Assembly (NCBI RefSeq): GCF_000002075.1
Contig: NW_004797356.1
Span: 864,361 to 901,016, forward strand
DNA from: Aplysia californica
Taxonomy: Eukaryota > Mollusca > Gastropoda > Aplysiida > Aplysiidae
Reading direction: 5' to 3'
DNA length: 36,656 bases
In this document: positions 1 through 36,076 of the stretch, one piece after another
Position numbering within the stretch: position 1 is the first letter of the stretch
Layout: each line of letters begins with the position of its first letter
Made by a program: the position numbers and the translations under genes
The notes under the pieces: generated by a model
Told to the model about the DNA's origin: nothing
Databases searched by the model: none
The model's input: only the letters and a program-made list of their open reading frames with translations

Positions 1-632
1 CCAGCCGGTGGGATCAAGGATCACTTGTCCGATCGGCAAGCAGTGGACAAAACTTCACACCTCTCATTGCTATCCTGTCTGATAGTGACATGCGTCAGTC
101 TTACTTATCCAATTACATTGTACCACCAGTGCTTGCCTTTCCTGGGACCACTGTTTGACCTATTAAACACAGAAACGTTTGAACATCTCATCTGCTTCCA
201 CCCTTAGCCCCACCCACCAATGCCACCCCTCACTGCCATCATTGTAACAACGATTTGAGGAACTCTTTTCTCGGCTGGCCGTACGATCAGGGCGGCAGGC
301 ATTGGTCAATCTCATTTCACACCTCTGGCCTCTGGCTACCCAGGAAAGTTTCCGTTGTGGCTCGCTACTCGAGCACTCTCACGTGAGATTTCACACCCAC
401 ACTACACTGACCATCTACATCGCTCAGGGCTCACATGAAAGGGTAACATCTACCCCCAAATTGCACCCTCTCTTCCTCGCCCAGCGGCATAGCCATAGCG
501 TTAATTTTAGAGCCGGCGGAACCCAACTTGCGAGTATTGTTTCAAATCAGGGTTGAGCGGGCAAAGCATTTTCCGTGTTAGACAGGTGAAACCATCGGAA
601 GGGAGAGGATTTTTCTTTCCGTTTCCGCCTTG
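1..632. other. Intergenic DNA upstream of NDUFA1, nothing recognised
   Basis: No coding frame resembles a known protein. The short frames at 25-207 and 302-556 look like chance. The right-hand part leads into a CAGT/pogo-like repeat. Confidence 0.4.
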
Positions 633-803
633 GACAGGTTTCCGTTTTATACAGGTAATTAAAGAGGAATATATCAAGGGGGGAGCGGGGAGATTCCGTT
701 AGTTAAGACAGGTTTCCGTTTTATACAGGTAATTAAAGAGGAATATATCAAGGGGGGAGCGGGGAGATTCCGTTAGTTAAGACAGGTTTCCGTTTAATAC
801 AGG
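633..803. repeat. 74-bp tandem repeat, two full units and a partial
   Basis: Units at 633-706 and 707-780 are identical by eye, and a third begins at 781 but keeps only about 23 bases. Each opens GACAGGTTTCCG and contains AATTAAAGAGGAATATATC. The array is followed by two more GACAGGTTTCCG-like pieces. The exact identity implies recent duplication. Confidence 0.85.
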
Positions 804-840
804 ACAGGTTTCCGTACGGTTAAGGCAGGTTCGACTGTTA
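804..840 (-). mobile_element. End of a CAGT-type (pogo/Tc1-like) non-autonomous element
   Basis: On the minus strand this reads CAGTCGAACCTGCC, the same terminus as the element at 33643-33837. The 74-bp array at 633-780 probably lies within this element; its far end near 560-600 (TTAGACAGGTGAAACC) is unclear. Confidence 0.45.
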
Positions 841-910
841 CTATTAACTGTTCTATATCTCTGGTGAAGGCCTCATGTACATTATCAATGACTTACGAAG
901 TAAAAAAGAA

Positions 911-913
911 ACA

Positions 914-966
<53 letters not shown>
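911..966. repeat. (AC)n microsatellite
   Basis: About 28 uninterrupted AC dinucleotides some 165 nt upstream of the NDUFA1 start codon. Confidence 0.95.
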
Positions 967-970
<4 letters not shown>

Positions 971-1129
971 GAACGAAATCATGACACATGGTATGGACCA
1001 TAATATTTTAGTTTAGAATTGCAGTGCACACATCTCAGCTAACCGGATATCAAAGGGAAGTAAATCAAGTGACCTTCATCGTATTTTCCTTCCATCAATG
1101 GTTGCACAGTGACTGAGTGATCAAACAAG

Positions 1130-1231
1130 ATGTGGTGGGAGATCCTTCCGTCAGCAGGCATTGTTTTCGTTGCCATGTTAGCCCCCCATGGAGTTTATTG
1201 GGGCATGAATAAGGCTTTTCATAACGGAAAG
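1130..1231 (+). CDS. NDUFA1: NDUFA1 coding exon 1
   Basis: Codes for residues 1-34, including the conserved MWWEILPS start and the membrane anchor. It ends on a whole codon (AAG) followed by GTAAGA. The ATG has A at -3 (CAAGATG), a fair initiation context. Confidence 0.94.
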
Positions 1232-2381
1232 GTAAGACTTTGAAACAAACTTTTCTAGACGATGATCTTGTAGTTCCGTTCGTTAAAGTCCACGATCCAT
1301 TTGTTTACACCCAGAGTCAGAGAAGAAATCATCCTGAAGTCTTGATGACCAAAGTAGGCAACGCAAAGAACAAGGATGCAACCTAACTGCAAAACATCAA
1401 ATTATGGTAAAAATTAGCCCCCCCCCTCTCCTCCATATTGTTATTAGGTTAGGTGGCCCCTGAAACCCCCCTACTCTTGACTTTAATGAACGAAACTACA
1501 AAGACAAAATCGCTCTCGGCACCCCTGAATCATTCACCATTCACATTTGCACAGAGGCAGAGGCACGACTGAAACGTTACAGCCGCTCACAAACTCAGAG
1601 GGAATAAGGAAACAGCACAGGAATATTCGCATGTAAAAGAATGCAGTGGTGGTCCGAATGCAATGGAGTTTACGGAGGGCTACCTGGCGAGCACAGCAAA
1701 ACGGCCTTGTTGGTCGACAAGACCTCGCAGTTGAATTGCTCGCTCAGTGTGCGGAACACTACTTCAATCATCTTCCAGTGTGGGGATCCAGCAACGCTAG
1801 ACAATTTGAAAATAAAAGCCGTTCAGAGAATGGAAGAAGGCCAAGGTGGGAAGAGGGATGGGAGGAGGTGAACGAAAAGGGTAGAGGGTAAAGTGAGCAA
1901 GATCATTCTTAAATTTACATAAAATTATATCAATATTATATTTCAGTGTTCTTTTCTTTTTCGAAATAGTCTAGATCTAGATCTAGATGTTTAAAAAAAA
2001 CTACACTGAGGGCAATTTTAAATAAAATAATCCTGTGGGAAAACTACAACACAGGGTCCACGGGTGATCGCCACGTAGGGCTATTGACACGGAAACCCGT
2101 CAGTGTTTGCTGTGATTTGCTTCATTTTCATTTCCTGCTTTTTTCTTGTCCATTTGTATTACTTTTAGGATTTTATAAAATTTTTGGACTGCTGTTAATA
2201 AAGAGGAGGAGCAACAAACTACAATTGAAAGAAGGCTTTCGATATGACTAGACTCTAGTAGTAGAAGCATGACACCCAGACCACAGGAGCATCTGTCGTC
2301 ATGAGTCCCTGCAGACACAGAAGTGTGAGTTTGTTACTACTGTACAAGCAGATAATAGATATTGCCCACCCCCCCTTGTGC

Positions 2382-2423
<42 letters not shown>

Positions 2424-3478
2424 AACTTTGACTGTGAGATGGCTACTTTTCTCCGCGACAACGGGTGGCTGTCTTAGACAGTTTTGACTTCAATGATTTT
2501 AATTTTAATTTTGATATCTTTAACCTTTCACTTTCAGAACCAAGCCCGTGACTGGAGAGCAGGAGGAAAGTTTGAGGACTACAACACGTACTTGAGGGAT
2601 CTCCGAATCACTGGCAGTGAATATATACCCAGAGTGAGTGGACAGTTGAATGTTGATCTCATCTTGCTAAAATACGCTTAGATTGTTCATTGTTGCTTCC
2701 TGAACTCCGGACATGTCCATTGGTGCTCCGTTGCTCTCTCCAAAATGTTGCAGAGAGTCTTTCCACTGATTGTGGCAGGAATTAGATCGACACGCTAGAT
2801 AGAAACCAGCTTTGTTTGCCGCCTGGAAAAGGGGGCGTTTTATTTTGAAAAGTATCTTGTTTTCTTACATTTTTTGTTTTTGAGATTAGACTGACTCTGA
2901 CCAAATTTAGATCAGCAGATGTTCAAAAGCAAGGAGAGGCACGTGGATGGTTCTAGGGCCTTTACTCTCTGTCCGGCCGGAACAATATTAAATCCATTTG
3001 AAGAACTTACAAATTCTGTAAAAATTCTGCAGTCTTTTGTGTCATTCATGATGTGTTCAGTTGTTGTATAGTTGTTTTTATTTCCTCTTTTATCTCGAGT
3101 CTGGTCTCAACTCCCCTCCCCCCCCCCCCCCCACTTCAAATGGCTCTGCTGATCCTCAGTCTGTCCCCGTTGTATATAGGACTATATGCAAGAAAAAAAT
3201 CTGAAATTATGCAAACTGAGCCCCAAAATGTGAAATTATGCGATTGTTTTAAAAAAACAAACAAAGAATGATAAAGGAAAATAATAAAAAATTATGCAAA
3301 AAATGATAAAATTTTGCTAAATTATGCGGGGTACATAGAACTGCGGGGATAGCTCTATGATCTTCTCCCTTTGCCTACTGTATACATTGTAAAATGTCTT
3401 TTTATTGTCATTCCAATTTCTTCTTCTCTATTCCAGGGCCTGGAGTCTATTCCCGATTTGAAAGAAAGTAGCAAGTAG
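1130..3478 (+). CDS. NDUFA1: NADH dehydrogenase [ubiquinone] 1 alpha subcomplex subunit 1 (complex I MWFE subunit), 3 exons
   Basis: Accessory subunit of mitochondrial complex I, needed for assembly and membrane-arm stability. The exons 1130-1231, 2538-2633 and 3437-3478 join in phase 0 into 79 residues (human about 70). The N terminus MWWEILPSAG matches the family start MWFEILPG and is followed by a single hydrophobic membrane segment (about residues 5-25). The middle has the family pattern of a tryptophan and basic residues followed by Y..YLRD.RITGSEYIPRGLE, and the end is short and acidic/basic with a TAG stop. Donors are GTAAGA and GTGAGT and acceptors are TTTCAG and TTCCAG. No separate presequence is visible, as expected for this subunit, whose N-terminal segment acts as the signal-anchor. 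The gene converges on CUL4. The family call is firm; the transcript ends are not determined. Confidence 0.95.
1267..1503. mobile_element. Short inverted-repeat element in NDUFA1 intron 1
   Basis: CTTGTAGTTCCGTTCGTTAA at 1267 is matched, inverted, by TTAATGAACGAAACTACAAAG ending at 1503: about 24 bp with three or four mismatches. The 190 bp between has no coding potential. It looks like a MITE; no clear target duplication was found. Confidence 0.45.
2387..2417. repeat. (TA)n microsatellite
   Basis: About 15 TA units in NDUFA1 intron 1. The bases just after it, 2450-2495 (GACAACGGGTGGCTGTCTTAG), match the right end of the CAGT-type elements at 15286 and 33643, so a fragment of that family lies here. 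Confidence 0.8.
2538..2633 (+). CDS. NDUFA1: NDUFA1 coding exon 2
   Basis: Codes for residues 35-66 (NQARDWRAGG to EYIPR). It is preceded by the tract CTTTCACTTTCAG and followed by GTGAGT; both boundaries are phase 0. This is the most conserved part of the matrix or intermembrane tail of the subunit. Confidence 0.94.
3222..3345 (-). repeat. Dispersed repeat, inverted copy of 8850-8967
   Basis: Read on the minus strand, the two loci share CCCCGCATRATTTAGCAAAA, then TTATTTTCCTTTATCATT and ATCGCATAATTTCACATT in the same order. The family is unknown; it is AT-rich and non-coding. Confidence 0.6.
3437..3478 (+). CDS. NDUFA1: NDUFA1 coding exon 3 (terminal)
   Basis: Codes for residues 67-79 (GLESIPDLKESSK) and the TAG stop. 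The acceptor is CTATTCCAG. The residues GLESI match the vertebrate ending GLENID, which supports this short exon. Confidence 0.93.
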   Translation, partial: GLESIPDLKESSK

Positions 3479-3647
3479 ATGTGGGACTGGCCTTCTGTGA
3501 GACAGATGGATGTGCGTGCAAGCTGTGAGACCGTGGGACTGAATGGATTTGACAGTTTCTGACTCAAAGTTTGGTTGGGTTTTTTTTTCGAGCTGGCTAT
3601 GGAAGCCCACATGTTAGTTTTCTTAGTATTCATTGAAATACTGTGTG

Positions 3648-3653
3648 AATAAA
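3648..3653 (+). other. Candidate NDUFA1 polyadenylation signal AATAAA
   Basis: A canonical AATAAA lies 170 nt after the NDUFA1 stop codon and is the first one downstream on the + strand. The distance suits a short 3' UTR. No cleavage site can be seen directly. Confidence 0.6.
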
Positions 3654-4288
3654 TTATCTAAATGGTAAATAATTGTTTTTGTATTTCTATATTTACTGTC
3701 ACATAGCCTACCATGCACGTTTACGTCTGAAAAATGTTTTGGCCGCAAAGGCTGACACCGCCCCCCCCCCCCCCCACTAGGCCTGCCAAGTTCCTCCAAT
3801 AAAATTGGAGCCCTCCTATGTTTTTCTTGCCTGTTGAAGAACCCTGATAAGATTTGCATGGAGAAGGGTGTATAATGAGGTACGGATGTACCGGTATGGG
3901 TACTCATAAATCCGCAGGAGTCTTTCCACAACAGATAAAACTAAGACTAAAACAAAGAGCATGCACACTCTTCCTTCCCCAGCCCCTATCTCTCTCTTTC
4001 ACCCTCTGGACTCTTTCATGCAAGCACACACACACACACTTTTTCTCTCATTGAAAAGTGATTTCTCTTATTGGAAGAGTGGGCGTGTTTTGAAAAATTA
4101 TCTCCAGTTACAGACTAGCAATGAAAAAAACCCAAATTATAATGTGAGTGTGAGCAACGCGACATCGTTGTGTCTTGCTGTTCTTTCTGTTGCATGATGT
4201 CACAACCCCAGTGCTTTCATGTCATATCTCCATTTTTAATAATAGTGAAAACAGTTCAAAACAAAGGGCAGTTCATAACAAAGGGAGC
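3654..4288. other. Repeat-poor intergenic DNA, no gene seen
   Basis: Contains a poly-C run near 3763-3776 and a short (CA)n near 4025. Frames of about 60-100 codons on both strands have no recognisable similarity and low-complexity content. Confidence 0.4.
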
Positions 4289-4373
4289 TTAACACTTTGC
4301 CATCAAAACATGGGAAAATCCAAAGAAAGTGGATGGTAAACATCGCCAATCGGCGAGATGAGGCGGCAAAGTG
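4289..4373. mobile_element. piggyBac-like MITE, short copy
   Basis: Begins TTAACACTTTGCCATC and ends GGCAAAGTG, the same ends as the element at 29271-29401. The left TTAA is present; the right one is changed to ATAA. It is about 81 bp internally and non-coding. Confidence 0.6.
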
Positions 4374-4496
4374 ATAAGAAGATGTCACATTTTCACTGTT
4401 ACAAAAATAGAGATACGATAAGAAAGCACAGAGGTTGCGATGTGCGGTCACAGAAATGGCTGCAGTGCAGTTATACTGGATACGGCCATGGCATTG

Positions 4497-4665
4497 TTTT
4501 TGTATTAGTATTAGTAAGTGTTTTACGACACTTGCAACACATTTCATTAAGGTCATATAAGTGCCGAAAATTTAGTGTTACAAGAGAGTAACAAATATTT
4601 TAAAAAGAGGAGGAGAGATAAAAGGATGATAGTTGTTTGACAGGAGAGAAAGAGCCGACCACGCC
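4497..4665 (-). mobile_element. CTAAAA-tailed SINE joined to a LINE tail
   Basis: Diverged copy of the SINE described at 23849, with the AAGTGCC/GGCACTT hairpin type. Its 5' end is lost: after CACGCCAGGGCACC the sequence changes into the 3' coding end of a LINE running the other way. Confidence 0.7.
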
Positions 4666-4850
4666 AGGGCACCAGCTCTCACTGGCAAAATTGAAGGCAA
4701 AAGAGGCAGGGGAAGGCCCAGAACATCGCACCTAGGGAACCTAAACAAAGCTTTTCTGAGAGCATCCGAGCAAAGGAACGAATGCAGAACCATGATCGCC
4801 GATGTCTGTCGCAAATCTGGCACTGGATGATGATGATGATGAAAGCAGAA
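4660..4850 (+). mobile_element. LINE 3' end (C-terminal tail of a reverse-transcriptase ORF)
   Basis: The frame reads LTGKIEGKRGRGRPRTSHLG, then a region ending MIADVCRKSGTG and a stop, followed by a (GAT)n tail. GK.EGKRGRGRPR followed by a short tail is a common C-terminal signature of non-LTR retrotransposon polyproteins in invertebrates. It is heavily 5'-truncated; a related fragment lies at 29020-29200. Confidence 0.65.
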
Positions 4851-4865
4851 ACAAAACAGAAAACG

Positions 4866-6273
4866 AAACTGCAACCAAAAACATTTTATTTCCAAGAACT
4901 ATTTTTGCATCATAAATACATGAGGAGACATGATGAAAAGTATTGGAATTAAGACCAGAGAGTTTTTTTTTTTTTACAGAACTGGTCAGATGTGAAGAAA
5001 GCGATGAGATGGACTGACGATTAAAACAGAGATTAAAAATACATACAAAAGCTTCAACCTGCACAGGTTACAAGAAAGGGGGGGGGCAATGCGCCCCCGC
5101 ACGGATGTACAAAAGAAATGATCCTGCCGTCTGTTCAAACCTTCTATTCTAACAACACTCTCTGCCTCTCACACGTGAACATACATACAAACATACATAC
5201 ATACTGTGTAACATACAATCCTTCCAGCGCAGCAACAGTGCACAAACATCATCTACTAAGTCATCAACAAATGATTTACTTTACTGCTGTAGAGAATAAC
5301 TTGAGGTCACTTTACTTGTACTTGTATTATATATATATATAAATGTATTGCATGTACGTGTAAAAATAAACTTTAGCCCTCTATTCGGAACCAACTCGAG
5401 CCATAAACACATCTGGGGGTGTCCACTCTCAAGCAGGAGCCATATTTAGGTCACCGGCTCATCATGACATGCGCGAAAGCCGCATCATCACGAAGAGATT
5501 GCGGTACCCCGATCGATTCCATACTGGCCATGTAATGCAAGGCTCAGCGAGTTCACGAACGACGAGGGTCAAGATTTATTTTTGCCCATGCAGTAAGCCC
5601 TCTATCATGTACCATGATGGTAGCACGCTGTGCTTTGATGAAGAGAGAAAAAACCCTGTTCAACGCTTCTGTAGTCTGTTCACAATTACACGCCTGACTT
5701 TGAATTGAAGGAGATATTTTCGTAATTTCTTGATAAATCTAATCTTAATGGAATTTAGTTCGCATAGATTTAATAACTGTACACTTAGTCTTAATGACCA
5801 TCTGATAATGATTTTTAAATTGATGTTAACGCAAAGGGTTTTTTTTGATAGCCAAAAACACATGAATTTCATGGAATAGAAGAGTGTATCATTAGTGAGA
5901 GTTCACACAGGAATCAACAGTGAGTCTACTTCAACGTGTGCAACTCCTGAATACCGGCACACGCTTTCCCCAGTGTGCCCAAGACATGACTGTAGCTGAA
6001 ACTTTCAATATTGTGGCTCACAAATATTTCACCACTGTTTTAATAATAGAAATAAAAAGAAGCAATATTTTATACACACATTCAATTGTAAAACATCTTT
6101 TTTAGGCCGATGAAATTAAAATGTCATGCAAGATTTCAACAAATTCCACCAAATGATTCCCATGATATTGCCATTATATTGCTGTTCAAAGTTGGGCATG
6201 TATTTGTGAACAGACAACAGATTCAGTGGGATATACCTTCGAACAATGAGAATAAATAAAAAAATACACAGTG
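4866..6273. other. Intergenic DNA, nothing recognised
   Basis: AT-rich, with poly-T near 4963, a TACA-rich stretch near 5180-5210 and a (TA)n near 5328. No coding frame is convincing on either strand. A GC-richer stretch at 5400-5620 contains no clear domain. Confidence 0.4.
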
Positions 6274-6404
6274 CAGTCAGCCTAACCGAAATCTGTGGGG
6301 CAACTGAATTTTCTTCGGGTTAGCCGGTTTTCTGTTTAGAGAGGATACTCAAAGTCAAATAGAAGTTTTACACTGTTGTGTTCAGATTAAGCGGGCCCTT
6401 ACTG
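6274..6404. mobile_element. Possible CAGT-type MITE (131 bp)
   Basis: Starts CAGTCAGCCTAACCG and ends GCGGGCCCTTACTG, so both ends read inward from CAGT. The TIR match is short and imperfect. Confidence 0.35.
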
Positions 6405-6436
6405 TTCATGTGGTGAACAAACTGGAGAAGAAGGTC

Positions 6437-6622
6437 GGTGGTTGGCGGGTGCTCTGGTGTGGTTTGCTTCTTCTTTCCTATCAAACATCTATCTTCTTTA
6501 TCTCCCCTTCTTCTTTTTCATGTTTGTTACTCTCTTGTAACACCTCTACTCTAATCTTCTGGCGCTCATATATGACATTATGCAGTTGCGAGCGCCGTAA
6601 AACCTCTACTAAAACTAAACTA
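6437..6622 (+). mobile_element. CTAAAA-tailed SINE, + orientation
   Basis: A near full-length copy starting GGTGGTTGGCGGGTGCTC and ending CCTCTACTAAAACTAAACTA. The hairpin arms are GGCGCTC and GAGCGCC. It is the only near full-length copy in the window that faces right, and it lies outside CUL4. Confidence 0.85.
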
Positions 6623-6851
6623 AAAAAACCAAAACAACAAGACAAGGAAGCCAAATGAGGTGATAAAAAAAAACATGGGAAAGAAAAATGGTCAAGGACT
6701 GATTGGTTGTGAATTCTGGTCAGAATTTAGCGTTATTTAGGGGGAGGGCTGATCTGACCTGTCTTCATGGCCAACCTGGGCGGAGAGGGGAAACAGGACT
6801 TCCTGAAGAAAGACTTGGATTCTCGATAAAATCAACTCTTGTTTGTATGTT

Positions 6852-6897
6852 TGTTTTAGTAAGGTTTTACAGCGCTCGCAACTGCATAAGGTCATCA
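6852..6897 (-). mobile_element. CTAAAA-tailed SINE, 3' fragment
   Basis: Only the tail and one hairpin arm remain (TTTTAGTAAGGTTTTACAGC, then GCTCGCAACTGCATAAGGTC, on the + strand). Confidence 0.7.
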
Positions 6898-6936
6898 TAA
6901 TAAAATCAACTCTGGAGTACAACTCAAACCTTCACC

Positions 6937-8849
6937 ATGCGACAGAAAAGACTTTCAAAAAAGAGCCAAACCACTACACTGCGGGCACCGATGGATGGAG
7001 AGCCTGAAGCCTTGAAGAAAAGGAGGATCACAAATCAGACGGCAGGTACTGAACGGTTTCTGAGCCATCCCAAACACAGTCACTGTCAGACAATTCAAGA
7101 AGAGGTGGGATGTTTGAATGAAACGTCAGTCTCTGACGGAACCCGGAAAAGACAGTACAGAAAGTCTTGAAACCAGCCAACACTCACGAATGCTCAGTTG
7201 AATGATTCGAATCTGTGTCCCCTGCGTTGTTGCCAGACATGTTACGTTACTGGAACGCGCCAACCACCCACTGCTTTACTTTTACTATTCAAAAGAAAAA
7301 AATTCCACCAAAATGAACAAGTCAAGGTCTCCTCAACTGTGCACATGTTCACCACAGACTTTTCTAGTACCCAGGCACAAAGGGGGATCAAACCTACCAC
7401 CATGTGCTTAACATACTGAGCTGCCATCCACCCAAACACACTTGACTCATGCTACACACACACACACACTGGTGACAAGAGCATACCATAACGCTCACAC
7501 ACACACACGTGTAGAAACCCGTCTTACAACTACACACTGTAACTCTTACAACTAAGGCTCTCTCTATCATACAAGTACAAGCACGCCCAAGAAAGGTAAC
7601 GGTCACTGAAAATGAAACTCTGCACATTTTCTCCTTTCCTGAGAACTGCGTTGCTAGTTTTATTAATATAGATTCCCTCCACACCACTTCGCAACTCGAA
7701 GTCGTATCACTTTCAACAATTTTACTGTACTGAAAAAATACACCGGCCGTAAAACTCAAAACTGAAATCCGACATCATACCCTGAGTTCAGTTACATTTT
7801 CAGAAACACGTCACCTTTTGAGACAGCACCTCACACCCACCCACCACACCACTCTGCCTTTCTTTTCTCTGTCCTAGACATCACACACCAACCACGTTCA
7901 CACACTCGCCCCCAACCGTTCCTCTATACAAGAAAATCACCCCTTTCTTGCTTGCACACACGCACCAGCCAGACAAAACAGCACACACGCACATCAGTGA
8001 TCGCTGCGTCATGCGTAAACAGGACGCAGCACGGACGAATCAGCAGACAGCCGACAAACTGCCACTTCTATTCAGGAGGGAACGAACTCTCGAAACAACT
8101 CGAGTTGTTAATTTATTAAGTCCTGTACTGTACACGATCCAGCAATGTGTTCTCTATGTACAACAACCCTTCGCTCTGGGCGAGAAAAGGAGAGCCAGGG
8201 CCAAATCAAGACACGCAATGTCTTCTAGTTCTAGACAAACAAAATTTTGTCTGGATATGAATGCAATCAAATAACCCCCCATGGGGTCCTGGGTGATGAG
8301 GGGGGGGGGGGGGGATCCAGAAAAGAAAAGCACACGGAATAACTGAGGATGGAACACCTGGAACAATGGACACCGACAGACTCAACACACTTCCGTCAAA
8401 GGAAAAGAAAGTAATGTCTCATCATACAAAAATTTCATACAACCACCATCCTTTCTATTGGGGAAAAAAGAATAACAACAACAACAACAACAACAAAAAC
8501 CCCCACAAAAAAAACTCCTGTTCATTTTCTATTTCAAGTAAAGACGAAATATATAATAATCAAAGTCTCTCTGAGTTCAAATGTAAAACAAACTCTCCTC
8601 TAACAGTCATCAAAATGTATACCTCAACAAGGCAGCAAACACTGTCTACTCACCGAGTGTTACCACAAGCAACACACCGCGAGAAACAGCATCCCCTTCT
8701 GCTTATAAATATTATACTTATTGTTCAAACAATCATCGACAAAAAGCAATAGAAAAAGTTACCCCTTCTCTTACGACATGGATAAAAATATAACAGCAAA
8801 ACTTCGTCAACTGACCTCTGCCCTAACTTTATATCGGTCACCGTGGTTT
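6937..8849. other. Intergenic DNA between the two genes, no supported gene
   Basis: A 77-codon frame at 6937-7167 (start MRQKRLSKKSQTTT) is basic and low in complexity, with no family signature. Other frames overlap CA-rich, poly-G and (CAA)n stretches (7450-7510, 8300-8314, 8471-8495). A 44-bp piece at 8195-8241 recurs at 8970-9016 (GGGCCAAATCAAGACACGCA). Part of this DNA could be CUL4 3' UTR. Confidence 0.4.
7386..7432 (-). mobile_element. tRNA-like SINE head fragment
   Basis: On the minus strand GGCAGCTCAGTATGTTAAGC resembles an A box and GGTTTGATCCC a B box, at tRNA-like spacing. No full tRNA cloverleaf is visible. Confidence 0.45.
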
Positions 8850-8967
8850 TATGCACCCCGCATGATTTAGCAAAATTTGATCATTTTATTTTTCATAATT
8901 TCTGATTATTTTCCTTTATCATTATTTGTTTAAAAAAACAAAACAGAATCGCATAATTTCACATTAG
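8850..8967 (+). repeat. Dispersed repeat, mate of 3222-3345
   Basis: Shares ordered blocks with the inverted copy in NDUFA1 intron 2 (CCCCGCATGATTTAGCAAAA and others). It is followed directly by a second copy of the 44-bp piece found at 8195-8241. Confidence 0.6.
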
Positions 8968-9368
8968 AAGAGCTAGGGCCAAATCAAGACACGCAAAGTC
9001 TTCTAGTTCTAGACAGTGACAGTTCAATCTCAGTGATAGCTATCAGCAGCTAAAGAGTAGAGTAACTGCATTACAAAAAAACCCAACAAAAAACCAACCA
9101 AAAAAATAAATATTTTAGAGCTGGTAATAAATATATATAGAGTCTATGTATTATGATGCCGACAGCCTCTCGATAGTAGAAGAGGATTTAGAAAGAACGG
9201 TCTACAGTGTACTCTTCACAAGATTTTCCCACGTGACACTGAGCTTGTTGTGAGTAGTAGCACGTCCCTAAGGCTGAGAGGCCCACACAGCTGAACAGCT
9301 CTGTCACTTGTCATACCCCCCCCCCCTCCCATTTCTTCAATACAGAATCCCAGCACTGATCTCTCATA

Positions 9369-9615
9369 TGGCCGCCTTTAGGGACAAGCGTGCTAACCCA
9401 GATTTCGGGGGTTTCCAGAAATCTTGATCTACACCAAAAGTGGGCATTGCCCTACCTTTAGGAGAAGTTTGGTTTCTTTGGAGTGTATATTTGTTTGGTT
9501 ACAGAGAAAACTCTCCTTGTCTTTTAAAGAAACTGAACAAGGGGTAAATACTTTTCCTTCAATTTTATCAAAACGGCATTTTTCAGGACAGTCCCCTTGT
9601 GCTTTAAAGCAACCA
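9369..9615. mobile_element. 250-bp TIR element (MITE), copy 1
   Basis: Ends are TGGCCGCCTTTAGGGACAAG and, inverted, TGGTTGCTTTAAAGCACAAG. The interior matches copy 2 at 23199-23451 along its whole length, including AACCCAGATTTCGGGG and AAAACTCTCCTTGTCTTTTA. It is non-coding. Confidence 0.75.
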
Positions 9616-10029
9616 TATATATGATTAGAAAGTAACCCCAAGACTCCTAAACCACTGGCCTCTATCACCCAAAAATGAAAATAATGAAATAACTCAGACA
9701 ACCCCCCCCCCCCAAAAAAAAACAAGCCAGGTGTCATCATCTGACAAATACACTATGCAGCTTGTAGAGTTTGGATGGAAAGGCAATTCATTTTAACAGG
9801 CTTTACATTTCTTTCAGGCTTATAAAAACAAATATGCACACAAACACAGATACAAACAAAACAGACCCAAAAACAAACCTGATGAAACTCTCACAATGCT
9901 CAGTCTACACAAAGATCTCGCCCACTTCATCAACTTTCAGCCTCCTTCACCCCACCTCCCCATATATAGCAAGAGTACAATTTTTACACCAACGAAAAAA
10001 CAAACCAAACAAAGAAAGAAACTTGGAAC

Positions 10030-10660
10030 AAACTAGATACCGAAACGCAGCCCCCCCCCCCAAACAAATTCGGCCAGGAGATGCAGCCCTCATCCAACTA
10101 GGCGTAGAGCTGCAGCACAAACTAACTCTGCGTCTGAACGCGGCGGCGCCAATAAACCAGACGTCATCGCGACAGCTGTTCAAATGTACTAGGCCCAAAA
10201 TTTGGAACATCGTTTTCACTGCACTTAATCAATTCCTGCTACGAGTTGCATGTTCTCAAGAAATAATTTGCCAGAACGGTAATTCTTAAAGTGAAAAAAA
10301 AAAAAGCCAGCACAGACATAAATATAGATCTAGTAGGTACCAAGGTGCGGTACCGGCACAACAACAGTTGTAAGACATACCTTTTCTGTCTAGAGAAAAA
10401 TTTTGCTTTCAGAGCTTAGGACATTTCAAAGGCTTGCGGACGATATGGAGACGAATTCCTCGATAATCTAGAAAGGTACTGAACTTCCGTTCCAACAGAG
10501 AGTACAGATGTTGCAGCCCAGCCCTGACAAACTGGACATCAAACCGCAGCCTCATTACACTAGATAGATTGAAACACAGCCCCAACAAACTAGAACAAAG
10601 AGATGCAGTCCTTCCCTCACAAATCAGAATTTCGAGATGCAGCTCTCGTCCGCCAAAACG
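10030..10660. repeat. Degenerate ~30-38 bp repeats in the CUL4 3' region
   Basis: Pieces of the form GCAGCCC, then ACAAACTAGA, then GAGAT recur at 10030-10190 and 10505-10660, with a gap between. Spacing varies. The right-hand block ends about 65 nt from the CUL4 stop, so it is likely transcribed as 3' UTR. Confidence 0.4.
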
Positions 10661-10724
10661 AAATGTCGAGAGAGAGAGGTGCCTGCCGTGTCTGCGTGTC
10701 CGTGCGAATCCCAGCGCGCTGCCT

Positions 10725-36076
<25,352 letters not shown>

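Noticed and set aside
6937-7167. A 77-codon basic protein with a possible nuclear signal
   Set aside because: No homology, no splice or poly(A) support and no codon bias distinct from its surroundings.
8366-8749. A 128-codon frame on the + strand
   Set aside because: Contains an Asn run from a (CAA)n tract and no recognisable domain.
9771-10286. A 172-codon open frame on the + strand
   Set aside because: Low-complexity, Thr/Asn/Lys-rich, overlapping poly-C and degenerate repeats, with no family signature; most likely chance in the CUL4 3' flank.
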